Positions 32,319-41,344 are shown, numbered from the stretch's first letter. The stretch: 59,093 bases of DNA from Hyphomicrobiales bacterium (GCA_900466875.1 UBNQ01000013.1:1-59093); one strand, 5' to 3'. Numbers and translations: made by a program. Notes: generated by a model not told the origin, from the sequence alone.

Positions 32319-33605
32319 ATGAGTGACAACCGCTTCACCGACCACCTCGGCCGCCCGCTCGTAGCCGTCACCGGCATGGGCGTCATCACCTCGCTCGGTC
32401 AGGGCCTTGCCGATAACTGGTTGGCGCTGACCTCCGGTACTTCGGGCATCCACAAGATCACCCGTTTCCCGACCGATGGTCTGTCGACCCGCATCAGCGG
32501 CACGGTGGATTTCATCGCCGTCCCGGCGAATAATTCCGTCGAACGTTCTTTCGCCTTTGCCCGCGAAACAACAAGGGAAGCGCTGGCGCAGGCTGGTCTT
32601 TCGGGTGATTTCGAAGGCCCGCTCTTTCTCGCCGCGCCGCCGGTCGAGCCCGAATGGCATGACCGTTTTGCGCTCGCCGATCGTTCGCCGCCGTCGAAGA
32701 CCGAAGGCGATGCCTATGATCGCTTTCTGACTGCCATGCGCGAGCGTCCCGATCCGGTCTTCCTCGAAGCCGTCCAGTTCGGCTCGATTTCCGAACGCCT
32801 TGCCGAAATGTTCGGCACGCGCGGCCTGCCGGTCACGCTGTCGACCGCCTGTGCCTCTGGCGCAACCGCCATCCAGCTCGGCGTCGAGGCGATCCGCCAG
32901 GGCCGCACCGAGCGCGCGCTCGTCGCCGCAACCGACGGCTCCGTCAGCGTCGAGGCGCTGGTGCGTTTCTCGCTGCTTTCGGCTCTCTCGACGCAGAACG
33001 ACCCGCCGGAAAAGGCATCCAAGCCGTTCAGCAAGGATCGCGACGGTTTCGTCATCGCCGAAGGTGCTGCAACGCTGGTGCTCGAATCGGTCGAATCCGC
33101 GCTTGCGCGTGGCGCAACCGTCCTCGGCATCATCAAGGGGCTTGGCGAGAAGGCCGATCATTTCCACCGCACCCGGTCCTCGCCGGATGGCGGCCCGGCA
33201 ATCGCGACCATTCGCGCCGCTCTCGAAGACGCGGGCATGGATGAAAGCGGCATCGGTTACATCAATGCCCACGGCACCTCGACGCCCGAAAACGACAAGA
33301 TGGAATACGGTTCCATGCTCGCCGTTTTCGGCGACCGGATGAAGAATATTCCGGCTTCGTCGAACAAGTCGATGATCGGACACACGCTCACTGCGGCAGG
33401 TGCCGTGGAGGCCGTGTTCTCGATCCAGACCATGCTGACCGGCACGCTACCGCCGACCATCAACTACACCAATCCTGATCCGACGATCGAGCTTGATGTG
33501 GTGCCGAATGTGAAGCGCGACGGCCAGCCCAAGGCGGTTCTGTCCAACTCCTTCGGCTTCGGCGGCCAGAACGCCAGCCTTGTCATGACGCTGGAACCGG
33601 TCTAA
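32319..33605 (+). CDS. fabF1XL: Beta-ketoacyl-ACP synthase II, active subunit (FabF1XL)
   Basis: This 428-residue KAS II enzyme is expected to condense malonyl units onto acyl-AcpXL. The catalytic triad is complete: Cys178 in TACASGATAIQLG, His in INAHGTSTPENDKMEY and His in NKSMIGHTLTAAGAVEA. The C-terminal NSFGFGGQNASLVM is standard. The ATG follows a GAAGGAG ribosome site and lies 11 bases after the non-catalytic paralogue, so the two are likely translated together as a heterodimer. A palindromic intergenic repeat separates it from the downstream dehydrogenase gene. Confidence 0.94.
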   Translation: MSDNRFTDHLGRPLVAVTGMGVITSLGQGLADNWLALTSGTSGIHKITRFPTDGLSTRISGTVDFIAVPANNSVERSFAFARETTREALAQAGLSGDFEGPLFLAAPPVEPEWHDRFALADRSPPSKTEGDAYDRFLTAMRERPDPVFLEAVQFGSISERLAEMFGTRGLPVTLSTACASGATAIQLGVEAIRQGRTERALVAATDGSVSVEALVRFSLLSALSTQNDPPEKASKPFSKDRDGFVIAEGAATLVLESVESALARGATVLGIIKGLGEKADHFHRTRSSPDGGPAIATIRAALEDAGMDESGIGYINAHGTSTPENDKMEYGSMLAVFGDRMKNIPASSNKSMIGHTLTAAGAVEAVFSIQTMLTGTLPPTINYTNPDPTIELDVVPNVKRDGQPKAVLSNSFGFGGQNASLVMTLEPV

Positions 33606-33629
33606 GGCCTGCGCCACAGAGAAAAAGAC

Positions 33630-33717
33630 GTCATCCTCGGGCTTGTCCCGAGGATCGATTGACGTTGATACATGAAATTGAGTGTTGGCAGCTGCTCGGG
33701 ACATGCCCGGGCATGAC
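33630..33717. repeat. RIME-like palindromic intergenic element, copy B
   Basis: It has the same layout as the 5624-5727 element: GTCAT opening, hairpin ATCCTCGGG-CTTGT-CCCGAGGAT, a short middle, a second CGGG/CCCG hairpin (CTCGGG..CCCGGG) and ATGAC closing. It is inserted in the XL operon between fabF1XL and the dehydrogenase gene. Confidence 0.7.
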
Positions 33718-33768
33718 GCATTTTTGAACGTCGGCGTCCGCCTCATGCATCCGGAAGGAACGAACACC

Positions 33769-34797
33769 ATGCGCGCGCTGCAACTGATCGATGACCGCAA
33801 GCTCGAAGCCGTCGATATTCCTGAGCCGGAAGCTCCCGGCCCCGGTGAAGTGACGTTGCGCGTCAAGGCCGTCGCCCTCAACCACATTGACGTTTGGGGA
33901 TGGCGCGGCATGGCGTTCGCCAAACGCAAGATGCCGCTGACGATCGGCGCGGAAGCATCCGGCGTCGTCGAGGCGATCGGCCCCGGCGTCTCCAACGTTC
34001 TCCCCGGCCAGCTCGTGTCGATCTACGGCGCACGCACCTGTGGCCTCTGCAAGCCCTGCCGCGAAAAGCGCGACAATCTCTGCGAACACGTCTCCGGCGT
34101 TCACGGTTTCCACCTCGACGGCTTTGCCCAGGAAAAGGCGAACATTCCGGCCCGCCAGCTGGTGCCCGCACCTCCGGGTATCGATGCGATTGCCGCAGCC
34201 CTTGCTCCGGTCACCTTTGGCACCGTCGAGCACATGCTGTTCGACAATGCCAAGCTGCAGCCCGGCGAAACCATTCTCGTCCATGCCGGCGGCTCCGGCA
34301 TCGGCACGGCGGCGATCCAGCTTGCCAAGAAGATCGGCTGCACCGTCATCACCACGGTCGGTTCCGACGACAAGATCGAGAAGGCCAAGGCGCTCGGCGC
34401 CGATCACGTCATCAACTACCGTAAGGACCGTTTTGAAGGCGTCGTGCGCAAGCTGACCAAGAAGAAGGGCGTCGATGTCGTCTTCGAACATGTCGGCAAG
34501 GACACCTGGGCCGGCTCCATGCTCTGCATGAAGCGCGGCGGCCGCCTGGTCACCTGCGGCTCCACCTCGGGCGTGTCGACCGACATGAACCTGATGATGC
34601 TGTTCCAGCAGCAACTCAAGCTTCTCGGCTCCTTCGGCTGCCGCATGGAAAACATGGCCGACGCCATGCAGAAGATGGCGCAGGGCATCGTTCATCCGGT
34701 GATCGATACCGAAGTCACTTTCGACGAGATCGACCGCGCGCTGGAGCGGATGGAAACCCGCCAGATCTTCGGCAAGATCGTCCTCAGGATGGACTGA
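33769..34797 (+). CDS. Zinc-type medium-chain dehydrogenase/reductase of the VLCFA cluster
   Basis: This 342-residue MDR-superfamily protein has GEVTLRVKAVALNHIDVWGWRG, a structural-zinc-like Cys cluster (CGLCKPCREKRDNLC) and a nucleotide-binding Rossmann motif (VHAGGSGIGTAAIQLAKKIG). MDR relatives include enoyl reductases and alcohol dehydrogenases. In this cluster the likely role is reduction of the enoyl-AcpXL intermediate or processing of the omega-1 oxygenated chain; this is inferred from position. GGAAGGA is about ten bases before ATG 33769; the upstream extension crosses the palindromic repeat and is rejected. lpxXL begins nine bases after its stop. Confidence 0.9.
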   Translation: MRALQLIDDRKLEAVDIPEPEAPGPGEVTLRVKAVALNHIDVWGWRGMAFAKRKMPLTIGAEASGVVEAIGPGVSNVLPGQLVSIYGARTCGLCKPCREKRDNLCEHVSGVHGFHLDGFAQEKANIPARQLVPAPPGIDAIAAALAPVTFGTVEHMLFDNAKLQPGETILVHAGGSGIGTAAIQLAKKIGCTVITTVGSDDKIEKAKALGADHVINYRKDRFEGVVRKLTKKKGVDVVFEHVGKDTWAGSMLCMKRGGRLVTCGSTSGVSTDMNLMMLFQQQLKLLGSFGCRMENMADAMQKMAQGIVHPVIDTEVTFDEIDRALERMETRQIFGKIVLRMD

Positions 34798-34806
34798 GGC
34801 CATCCG

Positions 34807-35742
34807 ATGAAGATGGTCATCACCCGCATCGTCCTGGCGCTTCGCAACTTCCAGCAATGGCTGGTGGCGCAGGCGATCTTTGGCCTGCTCACCGTGTTGA
34901 AGATCCTGCCCGCCGATCCGGCCATTCGGTTCGCCGATCGCGTCGCCCGCTTCGTTGGCCCAAAAATGTGGCGTCACAAGCTGATGATGACCAATCTGCG
35001 CAATGCCTTCCCGGAGAAATCTCAGGAAGAACTTGAACGGATCGCTGTCGCCAGCTGGGGACATATGGGCCGCATGGCCGCCGAATATGTCTTTCTCGAC
35101 CGGTTGTTCGATTTCGATCCCGAAAATGCCGAGCCGGGCAGGGTGGAAGTCTCGGGCATCCCGATCTTCCTCGACCTGCGCGACAAGCCCCGCCCCTTCA
35201 TCGTCTTCACCGCGCATACCGGCAATTTCGAACTGCTGCCGGTTGCCGGCAAGGCGTTCGGCCTCGAGGTGATGGTTCTCTTCCGCCCGCCGAACAATCC
35301 TTACATCGCCGACAAGGTCTTTTTCTTCCGCGCGGCTCGCATGGGAAGCCTCGTTCCATCCCACGCAGGTTCGTCCTTCGCGCTCGCCCGGCGCCTCGAA
35401 GCTGGCGGTGGGGTCGGCGTCCTCGTCGATCAGAAGTTCAAGAAGGGCCTGTCGACATCCTTTTTCGGGCAGCCGGTCAAGACCAATCCGCTGCTGGCCA
35501 AGCTGGTTCGCCAATTCGATGCCGACGTGTATCCGGCACGTTGCATCCGTCTTCCCGACAACCGCTACCGGTTGGAAATCGAGCCGAAGATCGAGCTTCC
35601 GCGCGACGAAAAGGGCAATCTCGATATTCAGGGCACCGCACAGGTGTTGAACAACAAGGTCGAAAGCTGGGTTCGCGAATATCCCGAGCAATGGCTGTGG
35701 TACCATGATCGCTGGAGAATCAAGGACACCGTCGAACGTTGA
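34807..35742 (+). CDS. lpxXL: Lipid A very-long-chain acyltransferase LpxXL
   Basis: LpxXL transfers the C28 hydroxy-acyl chain from AcpXL to Kdo2-lipid A at the inner-membrane cytosolic face. The 311-residue sequence belongs to the LpxL/HtrB acyltransferase family. It has an N-terminal hydrophobic anchor (about 15-35), the catalytic HxxxxE in TAHTGNFELL, a substrate-binding MVLFRPPNNPYIADKV and GVLVDQKFKKGLSTSFFGQPVKTNPLLAKL. The closing EYPEQWLWYHDRWR is family-typical. It ends the acpXL-lpxXL cluster, whose gene content is a hallmark of Rhizobiales lipid A. Confidence 0.94.
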   Translation: MKMVITRIVLALRNFQQWLVAQAIFGLLTVLKILPADPAIRFADRVARFVGPKMWRHKLMMTNLRNAFPEKSQEELERIAVASWGHMGRMAAEYVFLDRLFDFDPENAEPGRVEVSGIPIFLDLRDKPRPFIVFTAHTGNFELLPVAGKAFGLEVMVLFRPPNNPYIADKVFFFRAARMGSLVPSHAGSSFALARRLEAGGGVGVLVDQKFKKGLSTSFFGQPVKTNPLLAKLVRQFDADVYPARCIRLPDNRYRLEIEPKIELPRDEKGNLDIQGTAQVLNNKVESWVREYPEQWLWYHDRWRIKDTVER

Positions 35743-35811
35743 AGACTGCTTCGATGACCTGCGCAGCTACTGTAATTCATGGGCCATTATTTGGGGCCGC
35801 ACTAGACGAAT

Positions 35812-35827
35812 TGATTAATTATAATCA
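35812..35827. promoter_or_regulatory. AT-rich perfect palindrome upstream of the PAS-domain gene
   Basis: TGATTA-ATTA-TAATCA is an exact 16-bp dyad located 72 bases before the next start codon, in a markedly AT-rich stretch. It could be an operator or part of the promoter. It is not an FNR box. Confidence 0.35.
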
Positions 35828-35898
35828 TATCTTATGCAAGATAGGCTCGCATCAGGTAGAAGGCGCCACTTCTCGCGTTGTTTTGAGAGGGGTCGATT

Positions 35899-36609
35899 TT
35901 GAAAGCATTGATTGATCTGTTCTGGGCGAAATATTCCGAACTTCGCCTGGCAGTCGAACAGGAAGACGACGATGCGGTTTCTCGGATCGACCGGGAAATC
36001 GATCCGCTCGTCAAGGCTATACTTGGAAGCCAGGGACGCGACCAGTCGGCGATCGGCGTGCAGTTCCGTTTCGCGCTCGACCTCCTGAACGAGGAAGCGG
36101 ATGATGGCGGCTGCGTCAGGCGTAACGGCCACCTGTTGCAGATGCTGGTCGAGCGGTATCTTGTGACCGACCAGTCACTGCCGTCGAAAACGGAAACTGC
36201 GGAGGATCCGACCCAGCCCGTCGATGTCGCCCAGGCGATTGCTGACGGTTATCTCGACGATGCGCTGTTGAACAGCCTGCCGGAACGCGTCGTGGTCGTC
36301 GCCCCCGGATATCGCATCTTTTACAGCAACGAGACCAATGCGCTGCGCATGGATATTCCGCGCGATACGCTTATCGGGCGCCATTTCGCGGAATTTGTCG
36401 GCGTCCACCGTTTCCGCCACGATCTGCAGCCCAGTCTCGATCGTTGTTTTGCCGGCGAGAGCCTCAAATTCACCTATGCCGACAAGCTGGAGGGCCGCAC
36501 GGTTGTCATCCACTGCCGCATGTCGCCGATAAGCCGGTCGGGAACCCTGATCGGCGCGCTGGTCGTGATGCAGGAAAAGGAAGATCGCCGCCGTCGGCCC
36601 GCCGAGTAA
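35899..36609 (+). CDS. PAS-domain protein
   Basis: This is a 236-residue soluble protein. The first 75 or so residues are helical and charged (MKALIDLFWAKYSELRLAVEQ, ending about DLLNEE). A Pro/Thr linker follows, then a single PAS domain (about 112-228: LLNSLPERVVVVAPGYRIFYSNETNALRM, LIGRHFAEFVG, VIHCRMSPISRSGTLIGALVVMQEK). There is no kinase, HTH, GGDEF or other output domain, so it must signal through a partner. The start is a TTG at 35899, with GAGAGGGG six or so bases upstream; I see no better ATG. It ends eight bases from the convergent hemerythrin-like gene. A redox or oxygen role is suggested only by the fix-gene surroundings. Confidence 0.8.
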   Translation: MKALIDLFWAKYSELRLAVEQEDDDAVSRIDREIDPLVKAILGSQGRDQSAIGVQFRFALDLLNEEADDGGCVRRNGHLLQMLVERYLVTDQSLPSKTETAEDPTQPVDVAQAIADGYLDDALLNSLPERVVVVAPGYRIFYSNETNALRMDIPRDTLIGRHFAEFVGVHRFRHDLQPSLDRCFAGESLKFTYADKLEGRTVVIHCRMSPISRSGTLIGALVVMQEKEDRRRRPAE

Positions 36610-36617
36610 GGTGGCGA

Positions 36618-37124
36618 TTATTCGGTTATCGGGCTGAACGGCAGGTAGTCCTGCAGCAGATGCGCTTTCTCGAACGCGATGTGTCGCCTGACCCCTTCGA
36701 AGAAACCGCGCAGCATGTAACCGACCGCTTCACCATTGACCGGCTCGCCTGATCCGAGACGCAGCAGCGCTTCCGTCAGCTCTTCGGCATAACCCTCATC
36801 CTCGTAATGCTCGAACTTCAGCCGCGAGAGCGTCGCAAGTATCGGCCCGGATTGGGCATGCTGTTGTGAAAGATGGGGGAACAGCACCGTCTCTTCATAC
36901 TGGTGAATGGTGCGGATCAACGGACAGAGCGCCTTTGCCGCATAAATGCACTTCTGCCGGTTGACGCTTGCCGGCAGGCTGTCGGCGATCTCCTCCAACT
37001 CGCAGCACAAGGCCAGCTGTTCCTCATGTGCCTGCCGTATCCAGGACATCATGACATCCTGGCCGGATTGTCGGATGGGTTGCGCAGACAGAACTGCATT
37101 CGTCAGATCGATATCGTGTCTCAA
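36618..37124 (-). CDS. Hemerythrin-like HHE-domain protein
   Basis: This 168-residue helical protein has a spaced set of His/Glu ligands expected for a non-haem di-iron site: [38 protein letters not shown] and [15 protein letters not shown]-domain proteins bind oxygen or nitric oxide, or act in iron-sulfur repair; which applies here is not visible. It is divergent from ccoN, and a perfect FNR/FixK box lies 69 bases before its start codon, so microaerobic induction together with the cbb3 oxidase is predicted. No signal peptide is present. Confidence 0.88.
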   Translation of the reverse strand: MRHDIDLTNAVLSAQPIRQSGQDVMMSWIRQAHEEQLALCCELEEIADSLPASVNRQKCIYAAKALCPLIRTIHQYEETVLFPHLSQQHAQSGPILATLSRLKFEHYEDEGYAEELTEALLRLGSGEPVNGEAVGYMLRGFFEGVRRHIAFEKAHLLQDYLPFSPITE

Positions 37125-37192
37125 GTCTGACCTCCGGAACCTTGCATTGGCCGTTGATCGCCCGACGTTCCATCATGGCCGGCTTATTTGCG

Positions 37193-37206
37193 TTGATTCA
37201 AATCAA
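37193..37206. promoter_or_regulatory. Perfect FNR/FixK box between the hemerythrin-like gene and ccoN
   Basis: TTGAT-TCAA-ATCAA is an exact match to the anaerobox consensus. Its centre is 75 bases from the minus-strand start at 37124 and 134 bases from ccoN, so it could drive both directions. Confidence 0.88.
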
Positions 37207-37333
37207 GGCGTTGGGCGTTGGCTGCTGCCATCTGTCGCGGAGGTCGCGACGGAAAGTGGCAGGGGGGATTCGATGGGAATCGTTTTTTCGCCACCCTCGC
37301 GACGGCCAATCACGCCGTTGGGGGATACCAACA

Positions 37334-38956
37334 ATGAACTACCCTTTGGAAACTGCAGCGCTGGTGATCGGGACATTCCTGGCGCTGCTTGGCGCAGCCT
37401 ATGCGCATGATCACCTGTTCGCGGCCCATATGTGGGTGCTGTTCCTGACGCTCGGCATCAGCAGCATCGTCATGTTGCGTCGCGTCTCCTTCGCGCCCGC
37501 CGGCGCGCCGCGGCCCGTTCCGGCAAAGTCGGAATATTTCGACGAAGTCATCAAGTATGGCACGGTCGCCACCGTCTTCTGGGGCGTCGTCGGCTTCCTG
37601 GTCGGCGTTGTCGTCGCCCTTCAGTTGGCTTTCCCGGACCTGAACATCGAGCCCTGGCTCAATTTCGGTCGCACACGACCGTTACACACATCCGCCGTCA
37701 TCTTCGCTTTTGGCGGCAACGCGCTCATCGCCACGTCGTTCTATGTCGTCCAGCGTACCTGTCGGGCCCGCCTGTTCGGCGGCAATCTCGGTTGGTTCGT
37801 GTTCTGGGGCTATCAGCTCTTCATCGTCATGGCGGCGACCGGCTATCTGCTCGGCATCACCCAGGGCAAGGAATATGCCGAGCCGGAATGGTATGTCGAT
37901 ATCTGGCTGACCATCGTCTGGGTCGCCTATCTCGTGGTTTTCCTCGGCACGATCTTCATGCGCAAGGAACCGCATATCTACGTGGCGAACTGGTTCTACC
38001 TTGCCTTTATCGTCACCATTGCGATGCTGCATATCGTCAACAATCTGGCGGTTCCGGTATCCTTCCTCGGCGTCAAGAGCTACTCGGCTTTCGCCGGCGT
38101 GCAGGACGCGCTGACACAGTGGTGGTACGGCCATAACGCGGTCGGATTCTTCCTGACGGCCGGCTTCCTCGGCATGATGTATTACTTCATCCCGAAGCAG
38201 GTGAACCGTCCGGTCTATTCCTACCGCCTGTCGATCATCCACTTCTGGGCCCTGATCTTCATGTATATCTGGGCGGGGCCCCATCACCTGCATTACACGG
38301 CTCTGCCCGACTGGGCGCAGACGCTCGGCATGGTCTTCTCGATCATGTTGTGGATGCCTTCCTGGGGCGGAATGATCAACGGTCTGATGACGCTTTCCGG
38401 CGCCTGGGATCGCATCCGCACAGACCCGATCGTCCGCATGATGGTCATGGCCGTCGCCTTCTACGGCATGGCGACCTTCGAGGGCCCGATGATGTCGGTC
38501 AAGGCCGTCAACTCGCTCAGTCACTACACCGATTGGACCATCGGTCACGTTCACTCCGGCGCACTCGGCTGGAACGGCATGATTACCTTTGGTGCGATCT
38601 ACTTCCTCGTGCCGAAACTCTGGAACCGCAAGCGGCTCTACAGCCTGCAACTTGTCAACTGGCACTTCTGGCTCGCCACGCTCGGCATCGTTCTTTACGC
38701 CGCCGTCATGTGGGTTGCCGGCATCCAGCAGGGCCTGATGTGGCGCGAATATGATGACCAGGGCTTCCTCGTCTATTCCTTCGCGGAATCGGTCGCAGCC
38801 ATGTTCCCGTACTACCTGCTGCGTGCCCTCGGTGGCCTCATGTTCCTGGCCGGTGCGCTGCTCATGGCATTCAACGTCACAATGACAATTCTCGGTCACG
38901 AACGGCAGGAGCGCACCCCCGGTGTCGCCCCCGCCGGTCTGCAGCCGGCTGAATAA
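37334..38956 (+). CDS. ccoN: cbb3-type cytochrome oxidase subunit I
   Basis: CcoN/FixN is the catalytic haem-copper subunit that reduces O2 with high affinity and pumps protons. The 540-residue protein has about 12 transmembrane helices. It keeps the haem and copper ligands: His in [41 protein letters not shown] with the CuB His and the Tyr-linked region, [10 protein letters not shown] (CuB His pair) and [16 protein letters not shown] (haem b/b3 His). ATG 37334 gives the usual [13 protein letters not shown] start; the frame upstream is not coding-like. It is first of ccoNOQP and downstream of a perfect FNR/FixK box. Confidence 0.97.
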   Translation: MNYPLETAALVIGTFLALLGAAYAHDHLFAAHMWVLFLTLGISSIVMLRRVSFAPAGAPRPVPAKSEYFDEVIKYGTVATVFWGVVGFLVGVVVALQLAFPDLNIEPWLNFGRTRPLHTSAVIFAFGGNALIATSFYVVQRTCRARLFGGNLGWFVFWGYQLFIVMAATGYLLGITQGKEYAEPEWYVDIWLTIVWVAYLVVFLGTIFMRKEPHIYVANWFYLAFIVTIAMLHIVNNLAVPVSFLGVKSYSAFAGVQDALTQWWYGHNAVGFFLTAGFLGMMYYFIPKQVNRPVYSYRLSIIHFWALIFMYIWAGPHHLHYTALPDWAQTLGMVFSIMLWMPSWGGMINGLMTLSGAWDRIRTDPIVRMMVMAVAFYGMATFEGPMMSVKAVNSLSHYTDWTIGHVHSGALGWNGMITFGAIYFLVPKLWNRKRLYSLQLVNWHFWLATLGIVLYAAVMWVAGIQQGLMWREYDDQGFLVYSFAESVAAMFPYYLLRALGGLMFLAGALLMAFNVTMTILGHERQERTPGVAPAGLQPAE

Positions 38957-38968
38957 GGAGCTGACAAG

Positions 38969-39700
38969 ATGTCTCTTCTCGATAAACACCAATTCATCGA
39001 GCGAAATGCCACGCTTCTTCTGGTCGGCTCGCTGCTCGTCGTCTCGATCGGCGGCATCGTGGAAATCGCACCGCTCTTCTATCTCGAAAACACCATCGAG
39101 AAAGTCGACGGGATGCGGCCCTACACGCCGCTGGAACTGGCCGGCCGCAACATTTACATCCGCGAGGGCTGTTACGTCTGTCACAGCCAGATGATCCGCC
39201 CGTTCCGCGATGAGGTGGAGCGCTACGGTCACTACAGCCTGGCGGCGGAATCGATGTACGACCATCCGTTCCAGTGGGGCTCGAAGCGAACCGGGCCGGA
39301 TCTGGCGCGTGTCGGTGATCGATATTCCAACGAATGGCACGTACAGCACCTCGTCGAGCCGCGGTCCGTGGTGCCGGAATCGGTCATGCCGAGCTATTCC
39401 TTCCTCAAGGAAACGCCGCTTGAAGTGACCGACGTCTCCATGGATCTGAAAGCAAATCGCGCTGTTGGTGTTCCTTACAGCGACGAAATGCTCGCCGAGG
39501 CCAATGCCGATCTGAAGGCGCAGGCCGATCCCAACGCCGATACGACCGCATTGCTGGAGCGTTATCCGAAGGCGAAGGTCGGCGATTTCGACGGCAATCC
39601 GGCGACGCTCACCGAAATGGACGCGCTGGTCGCCTACCTGCAGATGCTCGGCACACTGGTCGATTTCTCGACCTATGACGACACCACCGGTTACCGCTGA
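38969..39700 (+). CDS. ccoO: cbb3-type cytochrome oxidase subunit II (mono-haem cytochrome c)
   Basis: CcoO/FixO is a membrane-anchored c-type cytochrome that passes electrons to CcoN. The 243-residue protein has one N-terminal transmembrane helix (about 15-40) and a single haem site, [12 protein letters not shown], in the periplasmic part, with a distal Met ligand in VMPSYSFL. It begins 12 bases after ccoN with a GGAG ribosome site and precedes ccoQ by 12 bases, inside one operon. Confidence 0.96.
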   Translation: MSLLDKHQFIERNATLLLVGSLLVVSIGGIVEIAPLFYLENTIEKVDGMRPYTPLELAGRNIYIREGCYVCHSQMIRPFRDEVERYGHYSLAAESMYDHPFQWGSKRTGPDLARVGDRYSNEWHVQHLVEPRSVVPESVMPSYSFLKETPLEVTDVSMDLKANRAVGVPYSDEMLAEANADLKAQADPNADTTALLERYPKAKVGDFDGNPATLTEMDALVAYLQMLGTLVDFSTYDDTTGYR

Positions 39701-39712
39701 GGAGGGCGCGAT

Positions 39713-39865
39713 ATGGAAACCTATACCGCACTCCGCCAATTCGCCGACAGTTGGGCTCTGCTTGCCATGACCCTGTTCTTTGCCGGCGTCATTCTGTTCA
39801 CCCTGCGCCCGGGCTCGAAGTCTCAAGCAAACGAGGCCGCCCAGATCCCTCTGAAGGAGGACTAA
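39713..39865 (+). CDS. ccoQ: cbb3-type cytochrome oxidase small subunit CcoQ
   Basis: This is a 50-residue single-helix protein, METYTALRQFADSWALLAMT then a hydrophobic stretch to about residue 31 and a short polar tail. It lies exactly between ccoO and ccoP. FixQ proteins stabilise the cbb3 complex, especially its interaction with CcoP. A GAGGAGGG ribosome site lies just upstream of ATG 39713, and its stop is one base from the ccoP start. Confidence 0.93.
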   Translation: METYTALRQFADSWALLAMTLFFAGVILFTLRPGSKSQANEAAQIPLKED

Positions 39866-39866
39866 G

Positions 39867-40730
39867 ATGGCGGACAAACACATCGATGAGATCAGCGGCG
39901 TCGAAACCACCGGTCACGAGTGGGACGGCATCCGCGAACTGAACAATCCGATGCCCCGTTGGTGGGTCTGGACTTTCTATGCCACGATTGTGTGGGCTCT
40001 TGGATACACGATCCTCTACCCGGCATGGCCGCTGGTAAACGACGCGACCCGCGGCGTACTCGGTTATTCCAGCCGCGGAGAACTGGCCACCGAAATGGCG
40101 GCCGCAAAGACCGCTCAGGGTGCCATACTCGAACGTATTGCTGCGGCCACTCCGGAAGAGATCATCGCCAATCCGGAACTGAACCAGTTCGCCACGGCGG
40201 GTGGTGCGGCGGCTTTCCGTGTCAACTGCACGCCCTGTCACGGCACGGGCGCCGCCGGAGGGCAGGGCTATCCGAACCTGAACGATGACGACTGGCTCTG
40301 GGGCGGTAGCGTCGATGCAATCTACCAGACCGTCGCCCACGGCATTCGCGACACGGTCGATCCAGATACCCGTATCGGAGAGATGACGGCATTCGTCGAT
40401 GTCATCCAGCCTGACGAAATCCGCCAGGCCGCCGCCTATGTCGTCAGCCTGACAGGCAAGCCACGCGACCCGTCGATGGTGGAACCCGGAAAGCAGATCT
40501 TCATGGATAACTGTGCGTCCTGTCACGGCGAGAATGCCGAGGGCAACCGCGATCTGGGCGCGCCCGATCTCGCCGATGCGATCTGGCTGAAGGCGGAGGG
40601 CGAAGACGGCATCATCGCGCAGATCCGTGCACCCAAGCACGGTGTCATGCCCGCATGGACCGCGCGCCTGGGCGACGTTACCGTCAAGCAGCTCGCTGTC
40701 TATGTCCATTCCCTGGGAGGCGGGGAGTAG
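39867..40730 (+). CDS. ccoP: cbb3-type cytochrome oxidase subunit III (di-haem cytochrome c)
   Basis: CcoP/FixP is a 287-residue membrane-anchored cytochrome with two periplasmic haem c domains, visible as CTPCHGTGAAGG and CASCHGENAEGN, each with a downstream Met ligand. The N terminus (HEWDGIRELNNPMPRWWVWTF) and following helix are typical. It is the entry point for electrons from cytochrome c or the bc1 complex. It is translationally coupled to ccoQ (AAGGAGGACTAAG before the ATG) and is followed by two GC-rich hairpins that probably end the ccoNOQP transcript. Confidence 0.97.
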   Translation: MADKHIDEISGVETTGHEWDGIRELNNPMPRWWVWTFYATIVWALGYTILYPAWPLVNDATRGVLGYSSRGELATEMAAAKTAQGAILERIAAATPEEIIANPELNQFATAGGAAAFRVNCTPCHGTGAAGGQGYPNLNDDDWLWGGSVDAIYQTVAHGIRDTVDPDTRIGEMTAFVDVIQPDEIRQAAAYVVSLTGKPRDPSMVEPGKQIFMDNCASCHGENAEGNRDLGAPDLADAIWLKAEGEDGIIAQIRAPKHGVMPAWTARLGDVTVKQLAVYVHSLGGGE

Positions 40731-40761
40731 AGTTTCTGGCCTCGGGCCCGAAACTCTCAGC

Positions 40762-40785
40762 GGCCGGGATCTTCGGGTCCCGGCC
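40762..40785. terminator. Hairpin after ccoNOQP
   Basis: GGCCGGGA (40762-40769) pairs perfectly with TCCCGGCC (40778-40785). A second stem-loop (GTTTC...GAAAC) lies just before it. No T tract follows, so this is a terminator-like structure shared by convergent ccoP and the SRPBCC gene. Confidence 0.5.
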
Positions 40786-40808
40786 ATCGATTCCTCCTGC
40801 GGGAGCGC

Positions 40809-41213
40809 TCAAGATTGTTCGAGGATGGTTTTCAGAGTGCTGAGGTCTTCACGGATCGCGACGGCATCCGTCTCGAAAGACTTGTCGTCCGTGCCCGGCT
40901 GTCTGAGAAGGGTGAACATGATTTCCGCGCCGTCGCCGTTCGGCACGACCCGCAGCGCGTTTTCGAAACTGTCGCCTGTTTCAAGCGTGACGGTGTGATC
41001 GATCACGCCGAACTCGTTTGCCGGCGCGAACCGCACCCTGATTTTTCCGATCGGTCCGCCGTCGCCGATCCAGTCTTCGCCGTCACGGTCCAGCCCGGAA
41101 GAAAGGCCCGCAGCCCAGCGGGGCATGTTTTCCGGCCGGGAGGCGAAGGCATAGACGTCACGCCAGGGCCTGTCGATCGTCACATGAATGATGCGCGAAG
41201 GCATTGGGGTCAT
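40809..41213 (-). CDS. SRPBCC-superfamily protein between the two fix operons
   Basis: This 134-residue protein with a START/Bet-v1-like helix-grip pattern begins MTPMPSRIIHVTIDRPWRDVYAFASRPENMPRW, the hallmark opening of the polyketide cyclase/SRPBCC superfamily, and continues with strands suited to a hydrophobic ligand cavity. The ligand is unknown. CGGAGA lies seven bases before ATG 41213; the 58-codon upstream extension is rejected. It is divergent from ccoG, with a TTGAC-N4-GTCAA box 67 bases upstream of its start, so it may be co-regulated with the cbb3 assembly genes. A haem- or lipid-related role is speculation. Confidence 0.85.
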   Translation of the reverse strand: MTPMPSRIIHVTIDRPWRDVYAFASRPENMPRWAAGLSSGLDRDGEDWIGDGGPIGKIRVRFAPANEFGVIDHTVTLETGDSFENALRVVPNGDGAEIMFTLLRQPGTDDKSFETDAVAIREDLSTLKTILEQS

Positions 41214-41279
41214 GGCAATCTCCGTTCTGTCGCCTGCAAGGGTCGGGAGTGCGGCACCAGCCTGCGAATGCCGCGTAGC

Positions 41280-41293
41280 TTGACTTGCGTCAA
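41280..41293. promoter_or_regulatory. FNR/FixK-type box between the SRPBCC gene and ccoG
   Basis: TTGAC-TTGC-GTCAA is a perfect dyad differing from the anaerobox TTGAT-N4-ATCAA at one base per half-site. Its centre is 58 bases from the ccoG start and 73 from the SRPBCC start, fitting class II activation in both directions. Confidence 0.75.
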
Positions 41294-41344
41294 GGAATAT
41301 AGGGCCGCGTGGTGGGAAAAGGCATGGGACAAAGGAATGTTCCG

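Noticed and set aside
33631..35706. 691-codon open frame antisense to the dehydrogenase and lpxXL genes
   Set aside because: It is a shadow of well-supported plus-strand genes and crosses a palindromic repeat.
37682..39910. 742-codon open frame antisense to ccoN/ccoO
   Set aside because: It mirrors the codon structure of two certain genes on the other strand, is His/Asp/Arg-rich as antisense frames of GC-rich DNA are, and matches no family.
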